Shown in pieces: positions 42,015 through 51,492 of a DNA stretch of 64,000 nucleotides. This stretch comes from Solwaraspora sp. WMMA2056 (lineage in GTDB: Bacteria; Actinomycetota; Actinomycetes; Mycobacteriales; Micromonosporaceae): NCBI RefSeq assembly GCF_030345095.1, contig NZ_CP128360.1, positions 434,001 to 498,000 of the forward strand, in the 5' to 3' direction. Position numbers and translations under genes: made by a program. Each line of letters opens with the position of its first letter. Within the stretch, counting starts at the first letter, position 1. Below the pieces are notes generated by a model that did not search any database, was not told the origin of the DNA, and saw only the letters and a program-made list of their open reading frames with translations.

Positions 42015-42298
42015 CGCGCTTCTTCCCTCGACTTTCCTTACAGGGTAACCTTATTGGCTCCCTGTCCGGAATCCTCGGGGCACCTCAACATGTTGGCGAA
42101 CTCTGGTACCTGCATACGCCGGATTCACACGTGCCGGCGCGTCGGCTGCGCACCGCCACGAACTACGGACTGTCAATCGGCGAGGAGCGGGAACTGATCG
42201 CGGCCCGCGACCGCGAGCACGCCAAGAACCGATGGTCCATTAGCGACCACGCTATCGGGACGTACCAGGAGGCGCTGGAACACTTGATCGCTGGTGCC

Positions 42299-42784
42299 TC
42301 AACCTCCACTGGTGGCCAGGACTCCTCTCACGGCCAGTAGGTGTGGTCCGACAACGGCGGGTGGCCGCCTGTTTCGTCGCCTCGTCGGCGGCATTGGCCG
42401 CGTCAGAGCGATGGCGAGCAGGCCAATGATAGAGACCACCAATCCTACGCCACTTGTCTGAATCTGCGAGCTAATACCGAAGCCTTCGATGGTCCAGTCG
42501 ACTGCCGCACTCAGCCCAAGTATCAACACAACGATACCGCCCACCATAACACCGCCGCCGATAATCAGCCCGACGATGGAACGAATGCGTTCAGTGTTGA
42601 TCGCCTCTAGCATTACGGTCTCGGGGACACCTGGGTCAACGGCGGCCTCTTCGACGGACTCGTCATCACCATCGCCAGCAGCAAATGAAGGTCGTTCATC
42701 AACCACGTTGCCCCCTGACTGCTCGACGCCTTGTATATTAGCCGCTGCGGACGGAACAGGGGCCTGTTTGGCTGGATGCGCCAC
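42299..42784 (-). CDS. Small two-pass membrane protein, function unknown
   Basis: 161 aa starting at GTG 42784. The first 65 residues are acidic and hydrophilic (SVEEAAVDPGVPETVMLEAI). Two membrane helices follow, SIVGLIIGGGVMVGGIVVLI and GVGLVVSIIGLLAIAL, and then a basic Arg-rich tail. No family is recognised. It runs convergent to the lipase remnant and overlaps its last 42 bases. Codon use is somewhat less GC-rich than its neighbours, in line with foreign origin. The 225 bases upstream (42785-43009) hold no gene I can support. Confidence 0.6.
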   Translation of the reverse strand: MAHPAKQAPVPSAAANIQGVEQSGGNVVDERPSFAAGDGDDESVEEAAVDPGVPETVMLEAINTERIRSIVGLIIGGGVMVGGIVVLILGLSAAVDWTIEGFGISSQIQTSGVGLVVSIIGLLAIALTRPMPPTRRRNRRPPAVVGPHLLAVRGVLATSGG

Positions 42785-43009
42785 GACGGCATGTCCCCGA
42801 GGGTGTGTACAACTAACGGCCCTGGCTCACATTCGGTGGTGACGTTCGGTAACTGTACCGCGGAGGGCTCGCATGAGCTGCGCCCTGCTGGAACTTTCCC
42901 ACCGTCCTCTTGGTGTACGTGACGTCCGCGAGTGTCCGGACTGTTGATCCTTCCGCACGACTAACCTTTCATGATCTCTACGTTCGGGACGTAGGGGATG
43001 TGAGCGTGC

Positions 43010-44194
43010 GTGGGCCGCAGACGGGTTGTCGGGCAGATACGTGTCCAGGAGATCTTCCTCACCGGCAGTCGGCGGTCATGGACGATTCTGTGGCCGGAGG
43101 GTGCGGTCCACGAGGAGGCGGACCGGTTCCTGTGCCGGTACGACGGTGAGCCGGGCACGCAGCGGACGTACGCCTACCTGCTGGTGGATCATCTGCGGTG
43201 GCTCGAGCGGGAGGCGTTACACCTCGCCGCGGTACGGCTACGGGATCTCCAGCGGTACATGGGCATCGTCGGCGCGGAGGTCCGGATTCCGCTAGGGGAA
43301 CCGTGGCGGGTCGGGAAGCGCCCGTACGGCACGGCGACGTTGGGAACTGCGGCGTCGGTGCTGAAGGCGTTCTACCTCGGGCTGAGCAACGAGCACCGCA
43401 GCGCCGAGCTGCGCCGGGATCTGGATCGGGTTCGGTTGCCGTCGAAGGCGGACCGCGACCGGGCGCTGCTGGGGCATGTCAAGTCGACGATGTCGGCCAA
43501 TCCCCTCGCGCCGCGCCACAGCGGCCGGCGGCATCCGAAGATGCTGCCGGACGACGGCCGCGGTCGCCTGCTCAAGAAGGTGAGCACCGCCCGGGACCGC
43601 ATGATCGTCACCTGGTTGTACGACGGCGGGTTCCGCATTGGCGAGATGTGCGGTCTTCACCTGGCGGACCTGCACCTGCGGGAGAACACCGAGTGCGCCC
43701 AGGCGCGCGCCGCGCATGTGCACATCTGTCACCGCGAGGCCAACGCCAACAAGGCCCGGGCGAAGACGAAGCACCCGTGGGAGTTGGTGAACGGTGTCGT
43801 CCACGGTGGGCTGATCCGGCGGGTCAGCCCGGAGATGGTCCACACCTACTTCGCGTACATGACCACGGAGTATCCGCGCGCCGCGGCGACAGGTCACGGC
43901 ATGCTGCTGGTGCAGCTCGCCGGCGAGGAGTACGGGCAGCCGCTGTCGACTGCGGGCGCGCGTAGCATGTTCCGCCGGGCTGGACTGCGGGCCGGGCTCG
44001 GCCGGGTGCATCCGCACCAGGCCCGGCACAACTTCGCCACCGCGGTCCTGGACGCCTCGGGCGGCAACCTCACGATCGCCCGCGACGCCGGCGGGTGGGC
44101 GTCCAGCGCCACGGTGGACGAGATCTACGGGCACACCGACATCCACGCACCGCAGTTCGACGCGGCGCTGCGCAAGGTTTGGGGTGAGCAGTGA
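43010..44194 (+). CDS. Tyrosine recombinase/integrase
   Basis: 394 aa. The N-terminal core-binding region is about 40-150 (RTYAYLLVDHLRWLEREA). The catalytic domain has Arg I in WLYDGGFRIGEMCGLHLADL, the HxxR pair in HPHQARHNFATAV and the C-terminal GHTDIHAP; the Tyr is probably in VDEIYGHT. GTG 43010 is used, with a near-by GTG at 43005 as an alternative. Its stop overlaps a second gene, so it is part of the multi-recombinase operons found on actinomycete mobile elements. It looks intact. Confidence 0.88.
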   Translation: MGRRRVVGQIRVQEIFLTGSRRSWTILWPEGAVHEEADRFLCRYDGEPGTQRTYAYLLVDHLRWLEREALHLAAVRLRDLQRYMGIVGAEVRIPLGEPWRVGKRPYGTATLGTAASVLKAFYLGLSNEHRSAELRRDLDRVRLPSKADRDRALLGHVKSTMSANPLAPRHSGRRHPKMLPDDGRGRLLKKVSTARDRMIVTWLYDGGFRIGEMCGLHLADLHLRENTECAQARAAHVHICHREANANKARAKTKHPWELVNGVVHGGLIRRVSPEMVHTYFAYMTTEYPRAAATGHGMLLVQLAGEEYGQPLSTAGARSMFRRAGLRAGLGRVHPHQARHNFATAVLDASGGNLTIARDAGGWASSATVDEIYGHTDIHAPQFDAALRKVWGEQ

Positions 44195-44369
44195 CCGCCG
44201 CCGCGCAGCTCACCGTGGTCCGCCCAGACCGCCAGCACCGCGACCGGCTCGCGATCCTGACGGCCCTGATCGCCGGGCCGGGTTTCGACCCGGTGTTCCG
44301 CGACGATGTTATCCGCGTGCCCAAGAACCACCCGGCGCTGCACTGGAACTGCCTGATCGACGGCTGCAA
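44191..44369 (+). pseudogene. Truncated partner gene of the recombinase operon
   Basis: The frame starts with GTG in a 4-base overlap with the recombinase stop. It reads TVVRPDRQHRDRLAILTALI, then FDPVFRDDVIRVPKNHP and CLIDGC. This looks like the N terminus of the second protein of tandem recombinase operons. After about residue 60 the frame turns into unrelated Pro/Arg-rich sequence that belongs to the element lying in the other direction. The gene is thus cut off; the breakpoint near 44370 is approximate. Confidence 0.55.
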
Positions 44370-44997
44370 CTCACCTGGCTCACGTCAGCCCGGTTTCCCG
44401 TCCGGGAACGTGCCCGGTATCCAGGTGGTTATCGCTACGGCAACTGCTTGGAGGAGCAGCCGCGTGCCGCGCGTTTCCCAGTGCCTTTCGACGTCCTGGC
44501 ATTCGCTTCTTGAGCCATCCTGTTCCCGCCGCGCACGTCAACGCCCCTTACGGGCACGTCCACCGGATCAACCGGCGCGTGACGGGGTTTCCGTGTTCCA
44601 CACCCTTCAGATACGACCTGGCAGGGCGCCGTCTATCCCCCGAGGGCAGTGGTGTCCTCGCACCGAGACCCTTACCTCTCTCGTGCCACCTGCCGGACCT
44701 TCCCCGGCCGGCCCTTGCCACCCCCGCCACCTGCCAGCAAAGGGGCTAAACGTTAACGAGGGGTCGACGACGGTTCACTTGCGTTCGCCCATCCAGGTCT
44801 TCCCCTTGCCTGCTCGCCGTCGGCAGACTGACCGCGCGCTTTGGCTTCTCCCGCGGGCTTCGCACCCCGTCGTTGCCGACGACGCACGCCACGGTGGGGA
44901 CGGGCCGATGGACACTGACCCGAACTACATGCAGCTCCCGTAAGGGCGCCACCTCCAAACCATGCAGTTACTGAAGCGGTGCGACCTCACGTCGCAC
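44370..44997 (-). mobile_element. Probable group II intron 5' fragment
   Basis: Read on the minus strand, the segment starts at 44997 with GTGCGACGTGAGGTCGCAC. GTGCG is the conserved 5' end of group II introns. Further in it has GTGGAACACGGAAACCCC and AAGAAGCGAATGCC, which recall the domain I sequences ahead of intron-encoded reverse transcriptases. No reverse transcriptase and no domain V hairpin are present, so only the 5' part remains. It cuts an IS1634-like transposase gene on one side and a recombinase partner on the other. The call rests on memory of motif style. Confidence 0.45.
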
Positions 44998-45379
44998 GAA
45001 GGGCTATGTCACCAACCTCACGACCAGCCCGGACGGGGCACCGGTCACCGCCGGGTTCGTGATCGACGCCTACCACCGGCTGTTCCAGATCGAGAAGTCG
45101 TTCCGGATGTCCAAGCACGACCTCGCGGCCCGGCCGATCTACCACCACAAACGCGAGTCCATCGAGGCGCACCTGACGATCGTGTTCGCCGCCCTGGCCA
45201 TCGCCAGATGGATCGAGGACCGCACCGGCTGGTCGATCAAGAAATTCGTGCGGACCGCCCGCCGCTACCGCACCATCCGCATCCAGGCCGGCGACCACAC
45301 CCTCACCGCAGCCGACCCCCTACCCGACGACCTCCGCCACGCCCTCAAGACCATCCACGCCCAACCAGGTGCGCACTAA
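44998..45379 (+). pseudogene. IS1634-like transposase, C-terminal remnant
   Basis: About 126 codons remain, opening KGYVTNL at the boundary with the intron-like fragment. The rest reads IDAYHRLFQIEKSFRMSKHD, ARPIYHHKRESIEAHLTIVF and KKFVRTARRYRTIRIQ, which fits the end of IS1634-type DDE transposases (final Glu in EKSFRMSK). The stop at 45377-45379 is natural. Everything N-terminal is missing, so it is inactive. Confidence 0.7.
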
Positions 45380-45382
45380 TTT

Positions 45383-45719
45383 GGTAAGACTCGGGATCGA
45401 AGAATCGTTCCAGGCCGCGAAGACCGGCCTCGGCCTGGACCAGCACCAACACCGCCGCTGGACATCCTGGCACCGCTGGACGACCCTGGCGATCCTCGCC
45501 CACGCCTTCCTCGCCGCCGCCACCACACACCGCAGCCGCCCCGACCCGGCCGGGTTGATCGCACTGACCGTCAACGAACTACGTCACCTGTTCAACGTCC
45601 TGATCATCGAACCCACCCGCCGCCACCGCGACCCGCTGCTCTGGTCCATACGCCGACGCCGCCACCAGGCACGAGCCAGAACCAGCCACTACGCCCGACA
45701 AGCACTCACCGAGCCATGA
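45383..45719 (+). pseudogene. IS701-like transposase, C-terminal remnant
   Basis: About 110 codons read IEESFQAAKTGLGLDQHQHR, RWTSWHRWTTLAILAHAFLA and LRHLFNVLIIEPTRRHRDPL. This is the last part of an IS701-type DDE transposase. It abuts the IS1634-like remnant directly and ends 40 bases before the peptide cluster. With its N terminus missing it is inactive. It marks the left edge of the cluster. Confidence 0.72.
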
Positions 45720-45759
45720 TCACGATCCCCGGCTGGAGTACTAAACGAGCTGCATTTTG

Positions 45760-46587
45760 TCACCTCTGTCCAATGGCGGTCCTATCGCAGGCTTCATCAC
45801 GGTCACATGTCGTCATGGACACCGACCCCAGGACGCCGAATGAGGCATGCACCTCATGACCTGCCGCCAAATCGACCGCAGCCGACCACGAGCCGGCCAG
45901 CACGAGATCACCGGCACTGATCCCGCTGCCAAAACCCGCCAGGATACGGACCAAGCACGCCACCGACTCGGCAGGATGCCCCATGACCGCAGAACCGTTT
46001 CCCGTGTACTCGGCATTGCCGCTAAGCAACACCATCCGCGCTGCGGCAAGGTCGACCGTATCCGGCGAGACGCCTGCGCCGACAACGACCGCTGCGGAGG
46101 ACGCATTGTCTGCGACCGTGTCTACCAGGCCAATCTGCCATGCCTCGATCCGGCTATCGAGTACTTCCAGGACCGGGCAGACCTCGGTGGCCGCGTCAAG
46201 AACGTCTTGTGCCGTGACGGACTGGCCGCTGAGATCCCTCGCCATCCGGAAGGCGATCTCGCCCTCGACCTTCGGTGCGATGAACCTGCGCACGTCCAGA
46301 GCGACGCCGTCGGGCAGCAGCATGCGATCGGTCAGATAGCCGAAGTCAGGATGATCGATGCCGAACATCTTCTGGATCGCCTCGCTGGTGGCGCCGATCT
46401 TCAGGCCGGCGATCCGGGCCCCACCGGCCAGTTCGAGCGCCCGGGTCTCGCTCTGGATCGCATACGCGTCCGCCAGGTCGAGTCGCGGGTGCCTGACCGA
46501 CAGCGGCGGCACCGGCCGACGGGTTCGGGCGGCCTCCCAGAGCTCCACGGCGAGTTCGCGGTGCAACGTCCGCGCGACGGCCGTCAT
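45760..46587 (-). CDS. cymH: 2-keto-4-pentenoate hydratase-like enzyme, probable CymH
   Basis: 275 aa of the MhpD/hydratase family: HPRLDLADAYAIQSETRALE, IAGLKIGATSEAIQKMFG, FIAPKVEGEIAFRMARDL (metal-binding Glu residues) and NGSAVMGHPAESVACLV. The family adds water to a dienol or runs the reverse dehydration. In the cyclomarin pathway the last enzyme of the set is thought to dehydrate the aldol product to the 4-enoic acid precursor of 2-amino-3,5-dimethylhex-4-enoic acid (ADH). ATG 46587 overlaps the methyltransferase stop by four bases. It is the last gene of the operon. The cym name rests on gene order and content. Confidence 0.82.
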   Translation of the reverse strand: MTAVARTLHRELAVELWEAARTRRPVPPLSVRHPRLDLADAYAIQSETRALELAGGARIAGLKIGATSEAIQKMFGIDHPDFGYLTDRMLLPDGVALDVRRFIAPKVEGEIAFRMARDLSGQSVTAQDVLDAATEVCPVLEVLDSRIEAWQIGLVDTVADNASSAAVVVGAGVSPDTVDLAAARMVLLSGNAEYTGNGSAVMGHPAESVACLVRILAGFGSGISAGDLVLAGSWSAAVDLAAGHEVHASFGVLGSVSMTTCDRDEACDRTAIGQR

Positions 46588-47567
46588 CTGGTCGCCACGA
46601 AGAGCCGACCGCCGGGCAGGCCGATCGGAACGACCTTGGTCTGCGAGAAGCCAGCCGCCGCGAACTTGTCCAGCCACTCCTGCTCGGTGGGGAGGGTGAC
46701 GCTCATGAAGGTGGCGTGCAGGTAGGTGAAGAGGGCGCTGAACTTGCGCTCCTCCGGCCGCCGCGCGTAGGAGACCGCGTCGGCCACGGCGAGGATCCCG
46801 CCTGGGGCCAGCGCGTCGCGCAGGGCTCCCAGGACATCCAGGGCGATACCGTCATCGGCCACGATGTCGTGTATGACATAGCTCGCGAGAACGGCTTCCG
46901 CGCCCGCGACCGGTTCGGGGTTGTCGACCAACGACTCGATTGGCCGCTCGAAGACCGTCAGCCGGTCGTGCACCCCGGCGGCGAGGGCGGCCTGCCGCGC
47001 CGCAGCACAGGCCGCGCCGTTGCTGTCGACCGCCGTGCCGGTACGGGCCGGGTCCTCCTGCAGCAGCTTGATGAGCAGTCCGCCGGCGCCGGCGCCGAGG
47101 TCCGACACCTGCAGCGCCCCGGCTGCCGCCACCTGCTCGATGAGCTGCGGGTAGAAGGCGCGCTGGCCGATCCACCGCGAGCTGACCGCGACCCGCCGCC
47201 CGTTGCGTCGGTGGACATGGGCGGCCGCGGCCGGGTCCGTGAGGAACGCGCGGGCGTTGTCCAGGAAGGGGCCGTTCGCGTTCATCGCCCAGGACACGTA
47301 CCCGGCCTGGTAACGAAGGCCGGGGTAGTCGGCGGCCACCTGGAAGGTGCCCGGAACCTCGGTGTCGACGATTAGGCCGGCGGCGAGCAATGCCCCCAGG
47401 TACGCGGTTATGCCGGCGACCGGGACGTCAACGGCCTTGGCCACGTCCGCGGCGCTGAACGGCTCGCCCGCGTCCAGAACCTGATCGGCTCCGATCTCGG
47501 CGCCGATCAGAAGCAGCGCGGCGACCGCAGCCGCATCGGCCACGGCTTCCGAATCTTTCCGTTCCAT
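46584..47567 (-). CDS. cymG: SAM-dependent methyltransferase, probable CymG
   Basis: 327 aa. An N-terminal winged-helix dimerisation region (residues 10-90, AADVAKAVDVPVAGITAYLG) precedes a class I fold with motif I VSDLGAGAGGLLIKLL and LASYVIHDIVADDG, the O-methyltransferase family layout. In the cyclomarin cluster a methyltransferase at this place is assigned to C-methylation of the keto-acid intermediate of ADH. ATG 47567 has GAGGGTGAG upstream and lies 19 bases after the aldolase stop. It sits between aldolase and hydratase genes, which supports a role between the two steps. Confidence 0.82.
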   Translation of the reverse strand: MERKDSEAVADAAAVAALLLIGAEIGADQVLDAGEPFSAADVAKAVDVPVAGITAYLGALLAAGLIVDTEVPGTFQVAADYPGLRYQAGYVSWAMNANGPFLDNARAFLTDPAAAAHVHRRNGRRVAVSSRWIGQRAFYPQLIEQVAAAGALQVSDLGAGAGGLLIKLLQEDPARTGTAVDSNGAACAAARQAALAAGVHDRLTVFERPIESLVDNPEPVAGAEAVLASYVIHDIVADDGIALDVLGALRDALAPGGILAVADAVSYARRPEERKFSALFTYLHATFMSVTLPTEQEWLDKFAAAGFSQTKVVPIGLPGGRLFVATR

Positions 47568-47585
47568 GATTCTCACCCTCACCCG

Positions 47586-48631
47586 TCAGATGTGGTCAGC
47601 AAAGGCGTGCGTCAGGTCCGCGGACGCCCGCTCGGCGGCCAGGGCCATAGCGACCTCGATGATGGTGTCCTCCTGGCCGGCCACCACCCGCCGCCTGCCC
47701 AATTCGAGCAGGATCTCGCGGGGATCGACGCCGAAGCGCCGGCTGGCGCGCCGCACCGGAGCCGCGAACCCGGAGAACACCCCGGCGATGCCGCTGGCGA
47801 TGGTGACGCTGTCGTTGGTCGGCACGTGTTTCACGAACCGTTCCTCGGCGGTGTCCGCCGCGTCCAGCGCGCCGAAAAGCTTGATCCGCGCCTCGATCTG
47901 CTCGACGTGCAGGTTGGCGGCGACCAGTTCGATCGGTGCGTTCCCCGCCCCGGCGCCGAATCCACGCGCCGTCACGTCCACGATGGATGCACCCGCGCGG
48001 ATTGCGGTGATGCTGTTGATCACCGAGAGGCCCAGGTTGTTGTGGGCGTGGAAACCGATCGCGATGTCGAGCTTCTCGACCAGCTCGCCGACCTTCTCCC
48101 GGACCATCTCCGGGGTGTACGCGCCGGCGGAGTCCATCAGCACGACCGCCTCGGCGCCGTAGTCTTGCATGAGCCCCGCCTGCTCGGCCAGCTTCCCGGC
48201 CGACGCCATGTGGCTCATCAGCAGCAGGCCCTTCACGCGTACGCCCATCGACCGCAGCATCGTGACCTGCTGACAGGTGACGTCGGCCTCGGTGCAGTGC
48301 GCGCCCACCCGGACCTCGTCAACGCCGCAGTCGAGGGCGGGCTTGAGGTCACGTTCGACGCTGGCGAAGCCGGGGATGGAGAGCACACCCAGCCGCGAGT
48401 TGCGCAGCTCGGCCTTCGCGGCGCGCAGCATCTCCACGTCGCTGATGGCGGCGATGCCGACCTGAATGGACGAGGCGCCGAGCCCGTTGCCGTGCCCGAC
48501 CTCCAGGACGTCCACCCCGGCTGCCTCGGCCGCCCGAGCGTAGGCGCCGATGTCCGCCCGGCCGAGCTGGTGGGCGACGGCGTGGTTGCCGTCGCGCAGC
48601 GTCGAGTCACAGATCTGCAGTTTCACGCCCA

Positions 48632-48632
<1 letters not shown>
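47586..48632 (-). CDS. cymF: 4-hydroxy-2-oxovalerate aldolase-like enzyme, probable CymF
   Basis: 348 aa of the DmpG/MhpE family: QICDSTLRDGNHAVAHQLG (metal-binding Asp), DVLEVGHGNGLGASS, SHMASAGKLAEQ, VLMDSAGAYTP and IGFHAHNNLGLSVINS with two metal-binding His. In catabolism it splits 4-hydroxy-2-oxovalerate. Here the likely use is the reverse, joining pyruvate with isobutyraldehyde for ADH. The start overlaps the stop of the dehydrogenase (ATGA); these two proteins form a channelling complex in the family. A TTG one codon earlier is not preferred. Confidence 0.88.
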
Positions 48633-50652
<2,020 letters not shown>

Positions 50653-50682
50653 TCAGAATCCACGTCGAGGCGCGGGGGTGGC

Positions 50683-51273
50683 TCAGCGCCACGCGTCCAG
50701 ATGAAGGTCTGCGACACGTCCCGTCTCGGCGACGCGTCCGAACACGGCCGGGAACCACACCGAGAACTCCAGCCGATCCCGCATGTCACGCAGTTGGCCG
50801 GGTGCGACCAGCGTCCACTCCGCGACCTCCGCGGGATCGGGTCGCGGCTCGTCCCAGAATCGGCCCACGAACACGTGGTTGTACTCGCGCTCGATCAGGC
50901 CCGACTTCGGGTCCGGCAACTCGTACAGCACGGTCCCGGCGGCCGCGAGACCGACCGGCGTCGTGCCCAGCTCCTCCCGGACCCGACGGGCGGCCGCAGC
51001 GTCCGGCGCCTCCCCGGGGAAGGGGTGGCCGCAGCAGGTGTTGGACCACACACCCGGCGAGTGGTACTTGCCCAGCGCCCGCCGCTGTAGTAGCAGGCGC
51101 CCCTCGTCGTCGAAGAGGAACACGGAGAACGCCCGGTGCAGATGGCCGGGACTCGTGTGGGCGGTCAGCTTGTCGAGCACCCCGACGGTCTGTCCTGTGG
51201 TGTCCACTAGCTCGAGCAGGTCCCGCCCGGGTTCCGGGGCGTCCGTCCCGCTCACGTCGTTGGTTGCGAGCAA
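50683..51273 (-). CDS. idi: Type I isopentenyl-diphosphate isomerase
   Basis: 196 aa, Nudix-fold type I Idi. Landmarks are HLHRAFSVFLFDDEGRLLLQ (metal ligands), the catalytic Cys in VWSNTCCGHPFPGEAP, and RRVREELG with REYNHVFVGRF (catalytic Glu region). It converts IPP to DMAPP, the prenyl donor of the adjacent transferase. The start is TTG 51273, three bases after the MbtH stop, so it is coupled. In cym order it would be cymC. It is a pathway-dedicated copy, inferred from position. Confidence 0.93.
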   Translation of the reverse strand: MLATNDVSGTDAPEPGRDLLELVDTTGQTVGVLDKLTAHTSPGHLHRAFSVFLFDDEGRLLLQRRALGKYHSPGVWSNTCCGHPFPGEAPDAAAARRVREELGTTPVGLAAAGTVLYELPDPKSGLIEREYNHVFVGRFWDEPRPDPAEVAEWTLVAPGQLRDMRDRLEFSVWFPAVFGRVAETGRVADLHLDAWR

Positions 51274-51276
51274 GGC

Positions 51277-51492
51277 TCAGGACTCCTCAGCCATGGCGCG
51301 AACAAGGCTCCGCGGGCGCATGTCGGTCCAGTTCTGCTCGACGTAGTCGAGGCACGCCTGATGGCTGTCCTCGGGGTGGGCGACGGTCCACCCTGCCGGC
51401 ACGTCGATCGCCGCTGGCCACATCGAGTACTGACCCTCGTCGTTGACCAGCACCAGGAACCGGCCCTCGGTGTCGTCGAATGGGTTACCCAT
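51277..51492 (-). CDS. MbtH-like NRPS chaperone
   Basis: 71 aa with the full MbtH signature: [35 protein letters not shown] and [11 protein letters not shown]. MbtH proteins bind adenylation domains and are needed for their solubility and activity. Its ATG overlaps the NRPS stop (ATGA), so it is made together with the synthetase. In cym order it would be cymB. Confidence 0.95.
   Translation of the reverse strand: MGNPFDDTEGRFLVLVNDEGQYSMWPAAIDVPAGWTVAHPEDSHQACLDYVEQNWTDMRPRSLVRAMAEES

Larger units (their letters stand above)
40804..42071 (-). mobile_element. Second, different IS3-family element inside the lipase gene
   Basis: About 1268 bp with OrfA and OrfB on the minus strand. The outer ends share the 10-bp inverted repeat TTCCGGACAG (40804-40813 and 42062-42071); further in the match is weaker. 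No clear target duplication is visible. Its proteins differ clearly from those of the element at 36948, so it is not a duplicate. The end positions are good to a few bases. Confidence 0.8.
40051..42340 (+). pseudogene. Class 3 lipase, interrupted by a second IS3-family element
   Basis: The 5' part (40051-40803, 251 codons) carries a lipase_3 fold: FIIFRGSLP, the nucleophile elbow LILAGHSAGGAIAVLTALLL, the VYTFGAPMPG strand and PVPTARFELGRDPVPWLP with the likely catalytic Asp. The 3' part after the element (about 42072-42340) resumes with HVGELWYLHTPDSH and later WSISDHAIGTYQEAL, where the DH His completes the Ser-Asp-His triad. The insertion therefore separates the His from the Ser and Asp and should abolish activity. 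The exact target duplication is not clear, so the junction may be altered. In context it could be a membrane-lipid-attacking effector; that is inference. Confidence 0.82.

Noticed and set aside
40804-42071. Clear target-site duplication for the second IS3 element
   Set aside because: Flanking bases on the two sides do not match for any plausible end, so no duplication is claimed.
44370-44943. Continuation of the recombinase partner frame to 250 codons
   Set aside because: After about 60 codons the protein turns to Pro/Arg-rich sequence opposite the intron-like segment; it is not coding.
32250-45760. A second copy of the tRNA-Arg 3' end as an att site
   Set aside because: I looked for the T-arm and acceptor sequence in the island and saw no clear second copy.
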